Source: Novosphingobium profundi (GTDB taxonomy: Bacteria > Pseudomonadota > Alphaproteobacteria > Sphingomonadales > Sphingomonadaceae). Taken from it: a DNA stretch of 64,000 nucleotides. Position numbers and translations under genes: made by a program. The DNA is taken from positions 1 to 64,000 of the forward strand of contig NZ_JAIVLF010000008.1 of assembly GCF_020524485.1 (NCBI RefSeq), in the 5' to 3' direction. A model generated the notes under the pieces. That model was not told the origin of the DNA and ran no database searches. It saw nothing but the letters and a program-made list of their open reading frames with translations. Below are positions 26,020 to 34,310 of this stretch, piece after piece. The first letter of the stretch is position 1; every line of letters starts with the position of its first letter.

Positions 26020-27537
26020 ATGACCGACCTTTCCTTGCTTGCCCGAACGACGGCTTCGCCGCTGCTCCTCGCCCTCGCGCTGGGGGCCTGCACGATGGGG
26101 CCGGACTATGCGGCGCCGTCGCTTGAGGTTCCAGCCGATTGGCACAGTTGGCGCTCGGGCGATGCCGCGCTGCACGATGTGGCGACGGACGGTGAGGCGC
26201 TGCCCGCCGACTGGTGGACGCTCTGGGGCGACCCGGTGCTGAACGATCTGGAGGCGCGCGCCCTAGTGGCGAACCCGGACATTGCGAGCGCTGCGCTTCA
26301 CTTTGCTGCGGCGCGGGTGCAGCGCGGCGGTGCGGAGGCGGCAGGTCTGCCCCAGGTCAACCTGTCAGGTTCGGTCACACGCCAGCGGCTGAGCGAGAAC
26401 GGCGCGTCGACCCGCCTGTTCGACGTGATTGGCAGTGAGGCCGAGCGCGACCAGATGGCGCGCTTTCTCGCCAATCCCTTCACGCTTTTCCAGGGCGGCT
26501 TCGACGCCGGGTGGGAGCCGGACCTCTGGGGCAAAGTGCGCCGTTCGCTGGAAGTGGCCGATGCCCGCGTGGAAGGCCAGGCCGCCACGCTGGAGCAGAC
26601 GCGCCTGGCGGTGGCGAGCGAGGTTGCGCGCAGTTATGTCGAACTGCGCAGCGTGCAGCGCCAACTATCTCTGGCGCAAGAGGACCGGGACATCCTGACA
26701 GAGCGCGAGGAGATCGTGGGCGCGCGGGTCCAAGCCGGGCTCGACGGGCACACGCTGCTCGAAGGCGAGACGATGGCGCGAGCCGGTGCGCAGGCCACTC
26801 TTGCCCCGCTGCGCGCGCAGGAGGCGGCACTCATCAACGCGCTGGCAGTGCTGACCGGAGAGCGCCCGTGGGGATTGCCGGATCTTCTCGATCCGCCTGC
26901 CGGTACGGGCGCGCCGATTGATCCGGATCTGGGGCTAGGGCTCCCATCCGAGGTGGCGCTGGGGCGGCCTGATGTTCGCGCGGCAGCCGCGCAGCTCCAT
27001 GCAGCCACGGCCGAGATCGGGGTTGCCGTGGCCGACCTCTATCCCAGCATTCGCCTCGGGGGAGGCTTCAACCTTGAGTCCTATCGCAGCGAAAGCCTCT
27101 TCGACTGGGGCAGTCGCACCTGGTCGGTGGGGCCCAGCCTCAACCTGCCGCTTTTCGATGGCGGGCGCCGCCGCAGTGTTGTCGCGCTACGCCGGATCGA
27201 GCAGCGCGAGGCGGCGGTGCGCTTCCAGCAGACGGTGCTGAGCGCCTGGCAGGAGATCGACGATGCGCTCAATGGCTATGGCGCCGAGCGCAGCCGCCGC
27301 GATGAACTGGCGGCGCGGCTTGCCGGGGCCGAGCGGCGGCGTGATCTGGTGCAGGCGAACTATGCGGCGGGCAACGTCAGCTACCTGCCGCTGCTTGATG
27401 CGCGCCGCGCGGTTCTGGGCGCGCAGCGCGAGCTTGCCCAAAGCGAGGGCGACCTGCGCACCCGCTTCATCGCGGTGAACAAGGCGGTGGGCAACGTGCC
27501 GCCAGGCGATCCCGCCGGGGGAGAGGGCGCTCCTTAG
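26020..27537 (+). CDS. NodT-family outer-membrane efflux lipoprotein (TolC-like)
   Basis: 505 aa from ATG 26020. The signal peptide ends in a lipobox LGAC followed by TMGPDY, the standard opening of NodT-type RND/ABC outer-membrane factors. Two repeats of the outer-membrane efflux domain are visible, with long amphipathic helices (for example LEQTRLAVASEVARSYVELR) and the DLYPSIRLGGGF strand. It provides the outer-membrane channel of the tripartite exporter encoded by the four genes upstream. Its stop overlaps the stop of the convergent PepSY gene. Confidence 0.92.
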   Translation: MTDLSLLARTTASPLLLALALGACTMGPDYAAPSLEVPADWHSWRSGDAALHDVATDGEALPADWWTLWGDPVLNDLEARALVANPDIASAALHFAAARVQRGGAEAAGLPQVNLSGSVTRQRLSENGASTRLFDVIGSEAERDQMARFLANPFTLFQGGFDAGWEPDLWGKVRRSLEVADARVEGQAATLEQTRLAVASEVARSYVELRSVQRQLSLAQEDRDILTEREEIVGARVQAGLDGHTLLEGETMARAGAQATLAPLRAQEAALINALAVLTGERPWGLPDLLDPPAGTGAPIDPDLGLGLPSEVALGRPDVRAAAAQLHAATAEIGVAVADLYPSIRLGGGFNLESYRSESLFDWGSRTWSVGPSLNLPLFDGGRRRSVVALRRIEQREAAVRFQQTVLSAWQEIDDALNGYGAERSRRDELAARLAGAERRRDLVQANYAAGNVSYLPLLDARRAVLGAQRELAQSEGDLRTRFIAVNKAVGNVPPGDPAGGEGAP

Positions 27538-27854
27538 AAGCCCTTCTTGCGGTAGATCTCGGTGCCGCGACGATAGACGACAAGCTTGTCCAGCGTCACC
27601 GGGTGGTAGAACGCCTCGAGCACCTGGCCCGCGTTGTTGCGGGCGTAGACCTCGTAGCAATCGCCCTCGACCTGCATCTTGAGGAGCGTCCAGCCTTCCT
27701 GCCAGACCTTCTTCTTCAGCTTTTCGATAGGCTTCCAGTTGGCCTCTGGGCCAGCCTTGCAGGCAACGTCGCCATCGGCGAGGGCAGGCCCAGAAAGGCC
27801 AAGGGCCGAGAGGGCAAAGCCCGCGCAGGCGAGCGAATTGAACAGGCGGGTCAT
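27534..27854 (-). CDS. Small periplasmic PepSY-domain protein
   Basis: 106 aa: a signal peptide ending PALADG, then one PepSY-like domain of about 80 residues (EGWTLLKMQVEGDCYEVYA and the LEAFYHPVTL strand). Single PepSY domains are thought to act as periplasmic accessory or inhibitory modules, often beside haem-containing reductases. Two cysteines remain in the mature protein (VACKAG and GDCYEV), which could form a disulfide. The ATG overlaps the stop of the ferric-reductase-like gene, so it is the last gene of the iron operon and translationally coupled. Confidence 0.8.
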   Translation of the reverse strand: MTRLFNSLACAGFALSALGLSGPALADGDVACKAGPEANWKPIEKLKKKVWQEGWTLLKMQVEGDCYEVYARNNAGQVLEAFYHPVTLDKLVVYRRGTEIYRKKGF

Positions 27855-28435
27855 GCGGCGAAGGCTCCCTTGCGGATACGATGGCGTTTCCACGCGCGGG
27901 CGACCCAGACGAGGACGAGCGGTGCGACGTGGATGAGGGCGGGGGTGGAACTCCAGCCCAGCAGCAACCAGTGTGCAAGGGCAAGGAGAAGAGCAGGGTA
28001 GACGAGGCGCTGCAGCGTTTTCCAGCGGCGGCCAAGCCTGCGAACGGCCGTGTTGAAACTGATCGAGGCGGGCACCAGCAGGCAGGCGAGCGCCAGCCAT
28101 CCCGTCCAGATGCCGGGGAGGCCAAGTTCAGAGACGATGCCCTCGGGCGTCATGTCGATGACGTAGAAGGCAAGGTGCAGCAGGCCGTAGCCGAAGGCTG
28201 CAACCCCCAGGTTACGGCGGATCAGCAGCCATCCCTTGAGGAAGCGGTTGGGCCCGACCAGTTCGACAAGTGGGCCGGGCAGCATGGCCAGGACCATCAG
28301 GCGCACGGCAAGCTCCCCGCTGGGCGACAGCAGGTCCATCGGCCAGGCCGCGTTCGCGAGCAGGTCCCAGACCATGAGTAGGCCGGGAATGGCCAGCGCC
28401 AGGCTGACGAGGAGCGAGAGGCGCGCGCGCTTCAT
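27851..28435 (-). CDS. Ferric-reductase-like transmembrane protein (YedZ/MsrQ-type)
   Basis: 194 aa with six hydrophobic segments and almost no soluble part. Histidines lie within or next to membrane helices three (GYGLLHLAFYV), five (LLALAHWLLLGW) and six (ALIHVAPLV), as expected for b-type haem ligands of the ferric reductase-like transmembrane family. No FAD/NADH domain is attached, unlike a complete ferric reductase, so electrons must come from quinol or a partner as in MsrQ. No MsrP gene is nearby. Position between a PKHD oxygenase gene and a PepSY gene, behind a siderophore receptor, suggests reduction of imported ferric siderophore in the periplasm; this is inference. Confidence 0.8.
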   Translation of the reverse strand: MKRARLSLLVSLALAIPGLLMVWDLLANAAWPMDLLSPSGELAVRLMVLAMLPGPLVELVGPNRFLKGWLLIRRNLGVAAFGYGLLHLAFYVIDMTPEGIVSELGLPGIWTGWLALACLLVPASISFNTAVRRLGRRWKTLQRLVYPALLLALAHWLLLGWSSTPALIHVAPLVLVWVARAWKRHRIRKGAFAA

Positions 28436-28440
28436 CGCTC

Positions 28441-29124
28441 TCAGACCTGCGCCCAGCGGCGCACGAGGTTGTGGTAGACGTGGATCAGCCGGTCTACGTC
28501 AGGATCATCGACCGCGCGGTCGGCTGACAGCGCCTGGATCGACTGGTCGAGATCGTAGAGCAGCGCACGCTCGGCGGCGTCGGCAATCGCGCTCTGCAGC
28601 CACAGGATCGCGCAGAGGCGCTGGCCCGAGGTGACGGGCGTGACCTGGTGCAGGCTGCTGGAAGGGTACAGAACCATGTCGCCCGCTGCCAGCTTCACGC
28701 CCTGCGCGCCATACTCCTGCTCGATGACCAGTTCGCCACCTTCATAGCTGTCGGGATCGGAGAGGAAGATTGTGGCGGAGAGGTCACTGCGCAGCGTCAG
28801 ACCGCGCGCATTGTCGCGCATCAGCGCGGAATCGACATGCGTGCCGTAGTGCCCGCCGTCCTGGTAGGCATTGAACACCGGGGGCCAGATCTTCTCGGCA
28901 AGCGAGGCCGAGACGAAGCGCGGGGTTTCGCCGAGGCGCCGCAGGAGGATGTTGGAAAGCTCGCGCCCCACCGGGCACTCGCGGTCGACCTGGAGGTTCT
29001 GCTTGACCGCGATCGAGCGGGTGCCCGCGGTCTGGTTTCCGTCGATCCAGCGCGCGTCGTTGAGGCGCGCGCGCAGATCCGCGACCTCGTCGGAAGCGAG
29101 CAGGTTCTCGATGACAATCAGCAT
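28441..29124 (-). CDS. PKHD-type Fe(II)/2-oxoglutarate hydroxylase (PiuC/YbiX-like)
   Basis: 227 aa, normal length. The double-stranded beta-helix iron site is complete: His96-x-Asp98 (GTHVDSA), distal His159 (SSLHQVTPV) and the 2-oxoglutarate-binding Arg169 (GQRL). Family members are nearly always encoded next to TonB-dependent siderophore receptors, as here, and are expressed under iron limitation, although their substrate is not settled. It lies 76 bp after the receptor gene and six bases before the ferric-reductase-like gene. Confidence 0.9.
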   Translation of the reverse strand: MLIVIENLLASDEVADLRARLNDARWIDGNQTAGTRSIAVKQNLQVDRECPVGRELSNILLRRLGETPRFVSASLAEKIWPPVFNAYQDGGHYGTHVDSALMRDNARGLTLRSDLSATIFLSDPDSYEGGELVIEQEYGAQGVKLAAGDMVLYPSSSLHQVTPVTSGQRLCAILWLQSAIADAAERALLYDLDQSIQALSADRAVDDPDVDRLIHVYHNLVRRWAQV

Positions 29125-29159
29125 GCGTTACGGTGTCCGGGCAAGAAAGGATAGGAAAC

Positions 29160-29189
29160 GCGGCGGACGTGCCCGAGCACGCCCGCCGC
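29160..29189 (-). terminator. Strong hairpin between the receptor and PKHD genes
   Basis: Thirteen-base arms (29160-29172 and 29177-29189) with one mismatch and a four-base loop; on the minus strand the stem is followed by a T-rich stretch (GTTTCCTATCCTTTCTT). It may act as a partial terminator or mRNA stabiliser that favours receptor expression over the genes after it. Confidence 0.5.
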
Positions 29190-29200
29190 GCCATGGCCTA

Positions 29201-31552
29201 TCAGAAGCGGCCGGTCAGGGTAATCGTCCCGCGGCGTTCGTCCCCCTTGTAGAGGAAGGCACCCGAACGGTACGCGGCGGTGTAGAAGTCCTCGTCGCCG
29301 ATGTTCTGGACGTTGATGCGCGCGGAGAAGTTCGTGTTGAACTTGTACTCGGCGAAGGCGTCGAACACGGTCGAGGAGGGCACGCGGAAGGTGTAGCGGC
29401 CGATCTGCGCGTTGTAGCTTGCCGCTGCGTCGGGTTGGCCGGCGTACATCGCGCTCTTGTAGGTGCCGGTGACACCGAAGGCGAATGCATCGGTCGCCTG
29501 GTAGCGGACCTGGCCCGTCACCTGGTTGTCGGCAAAGTTCGCCAGCGTCAGGCCGATGTTGTCGGCGCTGTAGCTGTCGAGCACCTTGGCATCCATGATC
29601 GAGCCGCCGATCTGTGCCGACAGGCGGTCGGTGATGTTGCCGACCAGACCGATCTCGATGCCCTTCACGCGGGTCTTTCCGGTGTTGAGCGAGCCGCTCG
29701 GGGTGTAGTCGCTTCCCCGGCCGGCGGTTTCGTAGACATCGTCCTTGGTGGTCTGGAAAGCGGCGACGGTGAGCAGCAGGCGATCGTCGAACAGGTCCCA
29801 CTTGGCGCCGACTTCGAAGGACTCCGAGCTCTCGGGCTTGCCGGCCGAAAGCGGGACGTTCTGATCGACGCACAGGCCGCCGTAACCGCAATTGGAGCCA
29901 AGGTCCGATTCGCCGCCGTTGACGTTCGAGCCGGTCGACCAGGTGAAGTAGAGCATGAGCTCTTCCATCGGCTTCAGGCTCACCCCGGCATGGCCGTTCC
30001 ACAAGGTGTCGTTGATATAGTAGTCGGAGCGCGCATCGCTGCTCGCGCTGTAGGTGGAAAGCGCGAAGTCGATGGCATCGGCGCGCACGCCGCCGTTGAG
30101 CGAAAGCCAGGGCGTCACATCCACGGTGTCCATCGCGTAGAAGGACAAGGTGCGCATGTGCCACAAGGAGTCCCAGCTGCCCTTCGTGATGTCGCGCTGG
30201 AGCAGGCTGCGGATCGCACCGTCCTCGATGATCTGCTCGCCGTTGGCATCGGTGATGCAGTAGGCCGGACGCACGCCGCCCCAACCCGCGACTTCGCAGT
30301 TGGTCGCCCCTTGCGTGCTGGTTTCGTACGCGCCGTTGCGGACCTTGTGGTCGGAATATTCGCTGCCCACGATCAGGTTGTGCGCAAGGCCCGCCGTCTC
30401 GAAGCGGCCGATCACGTTGAGCTGGTTCACGAAGTAGCTCACGTCCTGCCAGCCCTGGTGGGTGCTGAGCGAGATCGAGCCGCCGGTGCTGTCCCCGCGC
30501 GCGCCGGTTGCGACGTAGCCGTTGTGGCTCTTGCCATAGCGGGTCGAGTTGACGATCTCGAAGCCGTCCATCGGCGTGATGAAGATGCGGCCCGTGACGG
30601 TGTCGACGTCGGACTTCAGGAAGTCCTCGTCCTGCGCATAGCTGGGCAGGTCATCGAAGGTCTCGCCGTAGCCATTCTCGTCGCTGGCCGCGACGTAGAC
30701 GCCGAGGTCCGGGCGGTCCTTGGCGGTGAGGTGGTAGTAGTCGAGCTGGACGCGCACGTCCTCGCTCACCCGCACGAGGCCTGAGACAGCGGCGCCCCAG
30801 CGCTCGCGGTAGGCGGGATCGCGGTCCGGCACGTCCTGGTTGGCGTAGAGCAGGTTGGCGCGCACCGCGACGTTCTCACCCAGCGCCCAGTTGGTGTCGA
30901 GCGTGCCGCGCCAGAAGCTGTCGGTGCCCACGCCCAGGTCCACTTTGTGGAACGAGTAGTCCGTGCTCGCCGACTTGGTGATCGCATTGACCGCGCCGCC
31001 CGAGGCGCCGCGTCCGGCGAAGGTGGAACTGGGCCCCTTGGTGATCTCGACCTGGTCGACTGCGAAGCTCTCGCGCGTGGTCATACCGGGATCACGCAGA
31101 CCATCGACGAAGACGTCGCTGCGCGCTTCCTCGCCGCGGATGATGTAGCGGTCGCCGAAGGCGTTGCCGTTTTCACCCGTGCCGATGGTGACGCCCGGCT
31201 GCAGGCGCAGCACTTCCTTCAGGTCGGTCGTGCCCGCTTCCTCCATCTGCGTCTCGGTGACGACGGTGATGGTGGCGGGGGTTTCGGCGAGCGGCTTGAC
31301 GCGGCGCGGGTCGGCCGAGACGCGCGCCTTGTAGGGTGCGCCCTGCGAGGTGTACGGATTGACGTCGGCCGCACGGTCCTCGATCTGCAGCGTTTCGAGC
31401 TGGATCTCTTCCTCGTCCTCGACCTCCTGCGCGATGGCCGGCACGGCGAACGTGGCGGCGGTCACGCCCAGCAGGGCGGCCGTGCCCGAACGGCGCAGGC
31501 CCGAGCCACGCAGGCTGGTTGGACGCAGGATTCCCCCGGAGTTCTTTTTCAC
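29201..31552 (-). CDS. TonB-dependent siderophore receptor (catecholate type, Fiu/BfrD-like)
   Basis: 783 aa outer-membrane receptor starting at GTG 31552 (AGGGAAG upstream). It has an unusually long twin-arginine-poor signal region ending VPAIAQ, an acidic stretch EVEDEEEIQLETLQIED with TonB-box features, then the siderophore-receptor plug words DRYIIRGEEARSDVFVDGLRD, EITKGPSSTFAGRGASGGAVN. The barrel ends in Phe (TLTGRF). The wording of the plug is that of Fiu/BfrD-like catechol siderophore receptors. TonB, ExbD and ExbB genes are immediately upstream on the same strand and the PKHD gene follows, so the whole is a self-contained siderophore uptake operon. Confidence 0.92.
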   Translation of the reverse strand: MKKNSGGILRPTSLRGSGLRRSGTAALLGVTAATFAVPAIAQEVEDEEEIQLETLQIEDRAADVNPYTSQGAPYKARVSADPRRVKPLAETPATITVVTETQMEEAGTTDLKEVLRLQPGVTIGTGENGNAFGDRYIIRGEEARSDVFVDGLRDPGMTTRESFAVDQVEITKGPSSTFAGRGASGGAVNAITKSASTDYSFHKVDLGVGTDSFWRGTLDTNWALGENVAVRANLLYANQDVPDRDPAYRERWGAAVSGLVRVSEDVRVQLDYYHLTAKDRPDLGVYVAASDENGYGETFDDLPSYAQDEDFLKSDVDTVTGRIFITPMDGFEIVNSTRYGKSHNGYVATGARGDSTGGSISLSTHQGWQDVSYFVNQLNVIGRFETAGLAHNLIVGSEYSDHKVRNGAYETSTQGATNCEVAGWGGVRPAYCITDANGEQIIEDGAIRSLLQRDITKGSWDSLWHMRTLSFYAMDTVDVTPWLSLNGGVRADAIDFALSTYSASSDARSDYYINDTLWNGHAGVSLKPMEELMLYFTWSTGSNVNGGESDLGSNCGYGGLCVDQNVPLSAGKPESSESFEVGAKWDLFDDRLLLTVAAFQTTKDDVYETAGRGSDYTPSGSLNTGKTRVKGIEIGLVGNITDRLSAQIGGSIMDAKVLDSYSADNIGLTLANFADNQVTGQVRYQATDAFAFGVTGTYKSAMYAGQPDAAASYNAQIGRYTFRVPSSTVFDAFAEYKFNTNFSARINVQNIGDEDFYTAAYRSGAFLYKGDERRGTITLTGRF

Positions 31553-31605
31553 GAAACTTCCCTCATTACGAATGTGATTGGTTCTGGCTTGTGGCGGCGC
31601 GCCGT

Positions 31606-32385
31606 TCAGTCGGTGCGCAGCGAGTAATCAATCGGGAGCGCCAGCGTGACGCTGTCGCGCTCCATGGAAGACGGCATGCGCGGCAGCGGGGCCACGCGGC
31701 GCAAGAGGTCGAGCGTGGCCCCATCCAGCAGATCGTGCCCGCTCGAGGTCTTGATCGAGACGGCGCTGACCGATCCGTCGCGCGCGACAGTGAAGCGCAC
31801 CGTCACGGTGCCTTGCTGGCGAGCCTTCTTGGCTTCCTTGGGATAGCTCTTCTTGCGTTGCAGGTGCGCGGCGATCATCGCGAAGTAGTCGGCTTGGGCC
31901 TTGCGCGCCTTGGCACTGGTGCCCGGGCCCTTGCCCTTCGTCCCGCTGCCCGTGCTACGGCTGACCGGAGCGGGAGCCGGCGGGGCAGGCACCGAGACCG
32001 CGCGCTCAGGCGTTGCCACGGGCGCACTTTGCGCAAGAGCGACCGGTACGGGGCGCGGCATCGGGCGCGGTTCACTCGGCAGGGGATCGGCGGCCTGCAG
32101 AGGTGGGAGTGGCTCGGCACGCGCGGGCTGGGGCTGCGTCGGCTGAGGCGGTTGCGGCGTGGTTTCGGGCGTGGCGGCTGCTTCAGCGTCAGCCTGCGAG
32201 GCCGCCGGGGCCGAGGCGCCTTCGGGCAGCTCGACGAGGACGACCGGCTCGGGCGGGGGCGGCACTGTGTCGCGGCTCCACAGGAGCACCGCGACAAGCG
32301 CCAGGGCATGTCCCCCAAGGGCAATGCCGATGGCCCCGGCCCAGCGCTGGCGCGCGCCCGGATCAAGGAGGTCGGGGCTGCGCAT
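31606..32385 (-). CDS. tonB: TonB energy-transducing protein
   Basis: 259 aa. One N-terminal transmembrane helix (residues about 16-36), a long Pro/Ala/Glu-rich periplasm-spanning region (about 40-150) and the C-terminal TonB domain with YPKEAKKARQQGTVTVRFTV and the SSGHDLLDGATLDLLRR helix. It transmits proton-motive energy to outer-membrane receptors. Located three bases after exbD (stop 32388) and 53 bp before the siderophore receptor, so it is likely dedicated to or at least induced with that receptor, while also able to serve the other receptors in this window. Confidence 0.93.
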   Translation of the reverse strand: MRSPDLLDPGARQRWAGAIGIALGGHALALVAVLLWSRDTVPPPPEPVVLVELPEGASAPAASQADAEAAATPETTPQPPQPTQPQPARAEPLPPLQAADPLPSEPRPMPRPVPVALAQSAPVATPERAVSVPAPPAPAPVSRSTGSGTKGKGPGTSAKARKAQADYFAMIAAHLQRKKSYPKEAKKARQQGTVTVRFTVARDGSVSAVSIKTSSGHDLLDGATLDLLRRVAPLPRMPSSMERDSVTLALPIDYSLRTD

Positions 32386-32387
32386 GG

Positions 32388-32813
32388 TCAGGCTCCCGCG
32401 CCCTGTTCAGCCCCCACCAGGGCGACATGGCGATAGCCAGCTGAGCGCAGGACGTTCATCGCGTCCATGATCGCTTCGTAGGTCACGCTCTTGTCCGCGC
32501 GCAGGAACACGCGCTGTTCCCGGTCCCCCGAAGTGGCACGCGTGATCGCCTCACCCAGCGCAGCGGCCGAGACCACCGTCTCGCCCACGCGCATCTCGCC
32601 GCTCTGGCGCAGTGTCAGGTAGACGGGAACCTCGGGTTTGGGCGCGGGCGCCGCAGTGGAGGAGGGCAGGTCGACCTTGACGTCGACGGTCGCAAGCGGC
32701 GCGGCCACCATGAAGATGATGAGCAGCACCAGCATGACGTCGATGAACGGCGTCACGTTGATGTCGTGGTTGACCGGCAGGTCCTCGCCGCCGTCGGAGA
32801 GCTGGATCGCCAT
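32388..32813 (-). CDS. exbD: ExbD biopolymer transport protein
   Basis: 141 aa. The short cytoplasmic start is followed by the single membrane helix that carries the proton-binding Asp in NVTPFIDVMLVLLIIFMV (Asp25), then the periplasmic domain. Works with ExbB and TonB. Six bases separate it from exbB. Confidence 0.93.
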   Translation of the reverse strand: MAIQLSDGGEDLPVNHDINVTPFIDVMLVLLIIFMVAAPLATVDVKVDLPSSTAAPAPKPEVPVYLTLRQSGEMRVGETVVSAAALGEAITRATSGDREQRVFLRADKSVTYEAIMDAMNVLRSAGYRHVALVGAEQGAGA

Positions 32814-32819
32814 GGCGCC

Positions 32820-33587
32820 TCAGCCTTCCTTGGCGAGCGGAATGGCCTGCCCGCGGCTGAGGTCGCGCGAGACGAGACGCAGGATGGCGGCCGCGCTGTC
32901 GGAGACGAGCGCCTTGTGCGCGGCGATCTGGCGCGCGAAGTGGTTGTAGATGACGACGGCGGGGATCGCCGCGACAAGGCCGATGGCAGTCGCCAGCAGG
33001 GCCTCGGCGATACCGGGCGCGACAACGGCGAGGTTCGTGGTCTGCTTCTCGGCAATCCCGATGAAGCTGTTCATGATACCCCAGACCGTTCCGAACAGGC
33101 CGACAAAGGGAGCGGTCGCGCCGATCGTGGCGAGCACGTTGACGCCGCGGGTCATACGCCGGGTCACCAGCGCTTCGTGACGCTGGAAACGGGAGACGAC
33201 ACGCTCCTTGATGCCTTCAGGATCGGAAAGCGCATCACTGGAGAGGCGCAGTTCGGCGAGGGCCTCGCGCACCAGCGGCGTAAAGGCAAGGTTGCCGTCG
33301 AGCGCGGCGTCGCGCAGCGAGCGCAGCGAGACGAGCTGGTCATGCACCTGTTTCTCGGCGGCGTTGGCCTTGCGCAGTTCCATGAGCTTGGCGACGAAGA
33401 TCGTCCAGGTCGCAAGCGAGGCGAGGCCCAGCCCGATCATGACGACTTTGACGAGCCAGTCGGCCTGCCAGAACATGGCGCCGACCGAGAGATTCTCGGG
33501 AAGGGCGACGGCCGCGGCGTGGGCCGGGCTGGTCGCGAGCAGTGCAGCAATCATGGCAGGCACCCCAAGCCTCTTGCCAGTGATCAT
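32820..33587 (-). CDS. exbB: ExbB proton-channel protein (MotA/TolQ/ExbB family)
   Basis: 255 aa from ATG 33587 with AGGGGG upstream; the frame is open much further but the extension is unrelated. An N-terminal signal-like segment ends SPAHAAA; the first TM is WLVKVVMIGLGLASLATWTI, and helices two and three form the channel with the conserved GATAPFVGLFGTVWGIMNSF and LLATAIGLVAAIPAVVIYN segments. First gene of the iron operon; three Fur-like sites lie 54-111 bp upstream of its start. Confidence 0.93.
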   Translation of the reverse strand: MITGKRLGVPAMIAALLATSPAHAAAVALPENLSVGAMFWQADWLVKVVMIGLGLASLATWTIFVAKLMELRKANAAEKQVHDQLVSLRSLRDAALDGNLAFTPLVREALAELRLSSDALSDPEGIKERVVSRFQRHEALVTRRMTRGVNVLATIGATAPFVGLFGTVWGIMNSFIGIAEKQTTNLAVVAPGIAEALLATAIGLVAAIPAVVIYNHFARQIAAHKALVSDSAAAILRLVSRDLSRGQAIPLAKEG

Positions 33588-33640
33588 CGTATGTCCCCCT
33601 GATGTTCCGAGCGTTGCCCGGAGATGTCTGCTGTATGTTG

Positions 33641-33657
33641 TTGCGAGCCATTCGCAT
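33641..33657. promoter_or_regulatory. Fur-like box 1 (TTGCGAGCCATTCGCAT)
   Basis: Inverted repeat TTGCGA-N5-TCGCA(T), of the TTGCRA/TYGCAA kind reported for alphaproteobacterial iron-response regulators. It lies 54 bp upstream of exbB. Function assigned from motif, position and the iron-related operon. Confidence 0.6.
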
Positions 33658-33660
33658 GGG

Positions 33661-33676
33661 TTGCGAAGGTTTGCAA
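33661..33676. promoter_or_regulatory. Fur-like box 2 (TTGCGAAGGTTTGCAA)
   Basis: Inverted repeat TTGC...GCAA starting 20 bp after box 1. With its neighbours it forms a regular array on nearly the same helical face, which favours cooperative binding. Confidence 0.5.
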
Positions 33677-33681
33677 GAGTT

Positions 33682-33698
33682 TTGCAAGAGATTCGCAT
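33682..33698. promoter_or_regulatory. Fur-like box 3 (TTGCAAGAGATTCGCAT)
   Basis: Aligns with box 1 over 17 bases (TTGCRA-N5-TTCGCAT layout) and starts 41 bp from it. Supports specific multi-site control of the exbB-to-pepSY operon. Confidence 0.58.
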
Positions 33699-33960
33699 TA
33701 GCGGACTTTGGGGCACGTCGCTTCTCCGCTGGGAAGTGCCGGAAAGCCTTGGAAAATGCTCGCAGGACGGGGCGGGTCGTGACCTGGAACCAATCGCGCC
33801 TGCCTGCGTTCTGGAAGGCACGTCACAGGGGCTTGCAACTTATCGACACAATTCGTTCCGGGTATCGGACGGACCGTTGTGCGCGCCTCTGTATCGAAAT
33901 GGGCGAATCGCCTAGAATTAGCGCTTGTCAGGGCGAATCAGTTGTGATTCTATCGAGTTT

Positions 33961-34272
33961 ATGAGGACCATGCGGGGCGATACTACCATCGTGCGAAAGC
34001 GACTTGTGCAGGGGCTGCCCGTAGCAGCGCTTCTGCTCATGGGCGCCTTTGCCGTGGCTGGGCCTAGCGGTCTGCTCGCCTGGGGGGAGAACCAGCGTGT
34101 GCTCGAACAGCGCCGGACGAGCCTTGCGGACTTGCAGGACAAGCGTGACCGCTTGCGCAATCGGGTGAACCTGCTCGCACCGGATCACGTCGATCCCGAT
34201 CTTGCCGGCGAATTGCTGCGCAGCAATCTCAATGTCGCCCGTCCCGATGAAAAGGTTCTCCTGCTTCCCTGA
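33961..34272 (+). CDS. ftsB: Septum formation initiator FtsB/DivIC
   Basis: 103 aa, family length. A short cytoplasmic head, one membrane helix (GLPVAALLLMGAFAVAGPSG) and a periplasmic coiled coil (ENQRVLEQRRTSLADLQDKR) followed by the acidic tail. FtsB joins FtsL and FtsQ in the divisome and gates FtsWI. A second in-frame ATG at 33970 is equally possible, as neither has a clear ribosome site. Located just upstream of pdhA, an order often seen in alphaproteobacteria. Confidence 0.82.
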   Translation: MRTMRGDTTIVRKRLVQGLPVAALLLMGAFAVAGPSGLLAWGENQRVLEQRRTSLADLQDKRDRLRNRVNLLAPDHVDPDLAGELLRSNLNVARPDEKVLLLP

Positions 34273-34310
34273 ATCGCGCCCTCCCGTGCGTCCCGGAAAA
34301 CGGCGACTAT

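Larger units (their letters stand above)
33588..33960. other. Divergent promoter region between exbB and ftsB
   Basis: A 373-bp gap with no convincing gene. It holds three tandem Fur-like palindromes (33641-33698), a direct repeat of GGGCGAATC at 33901 and 33931, and an inverted repeat GAATCA-GTTG-TGATTC at 33935-33950 close to ftsB. Confidence 0.6.

Noticed and set aside
28871..30784. A 637-codon open frame antisense to the siderophore receptor and PKHD genes
   Set aside because: Spans two real genes on the other strand and has low-complexity composition.
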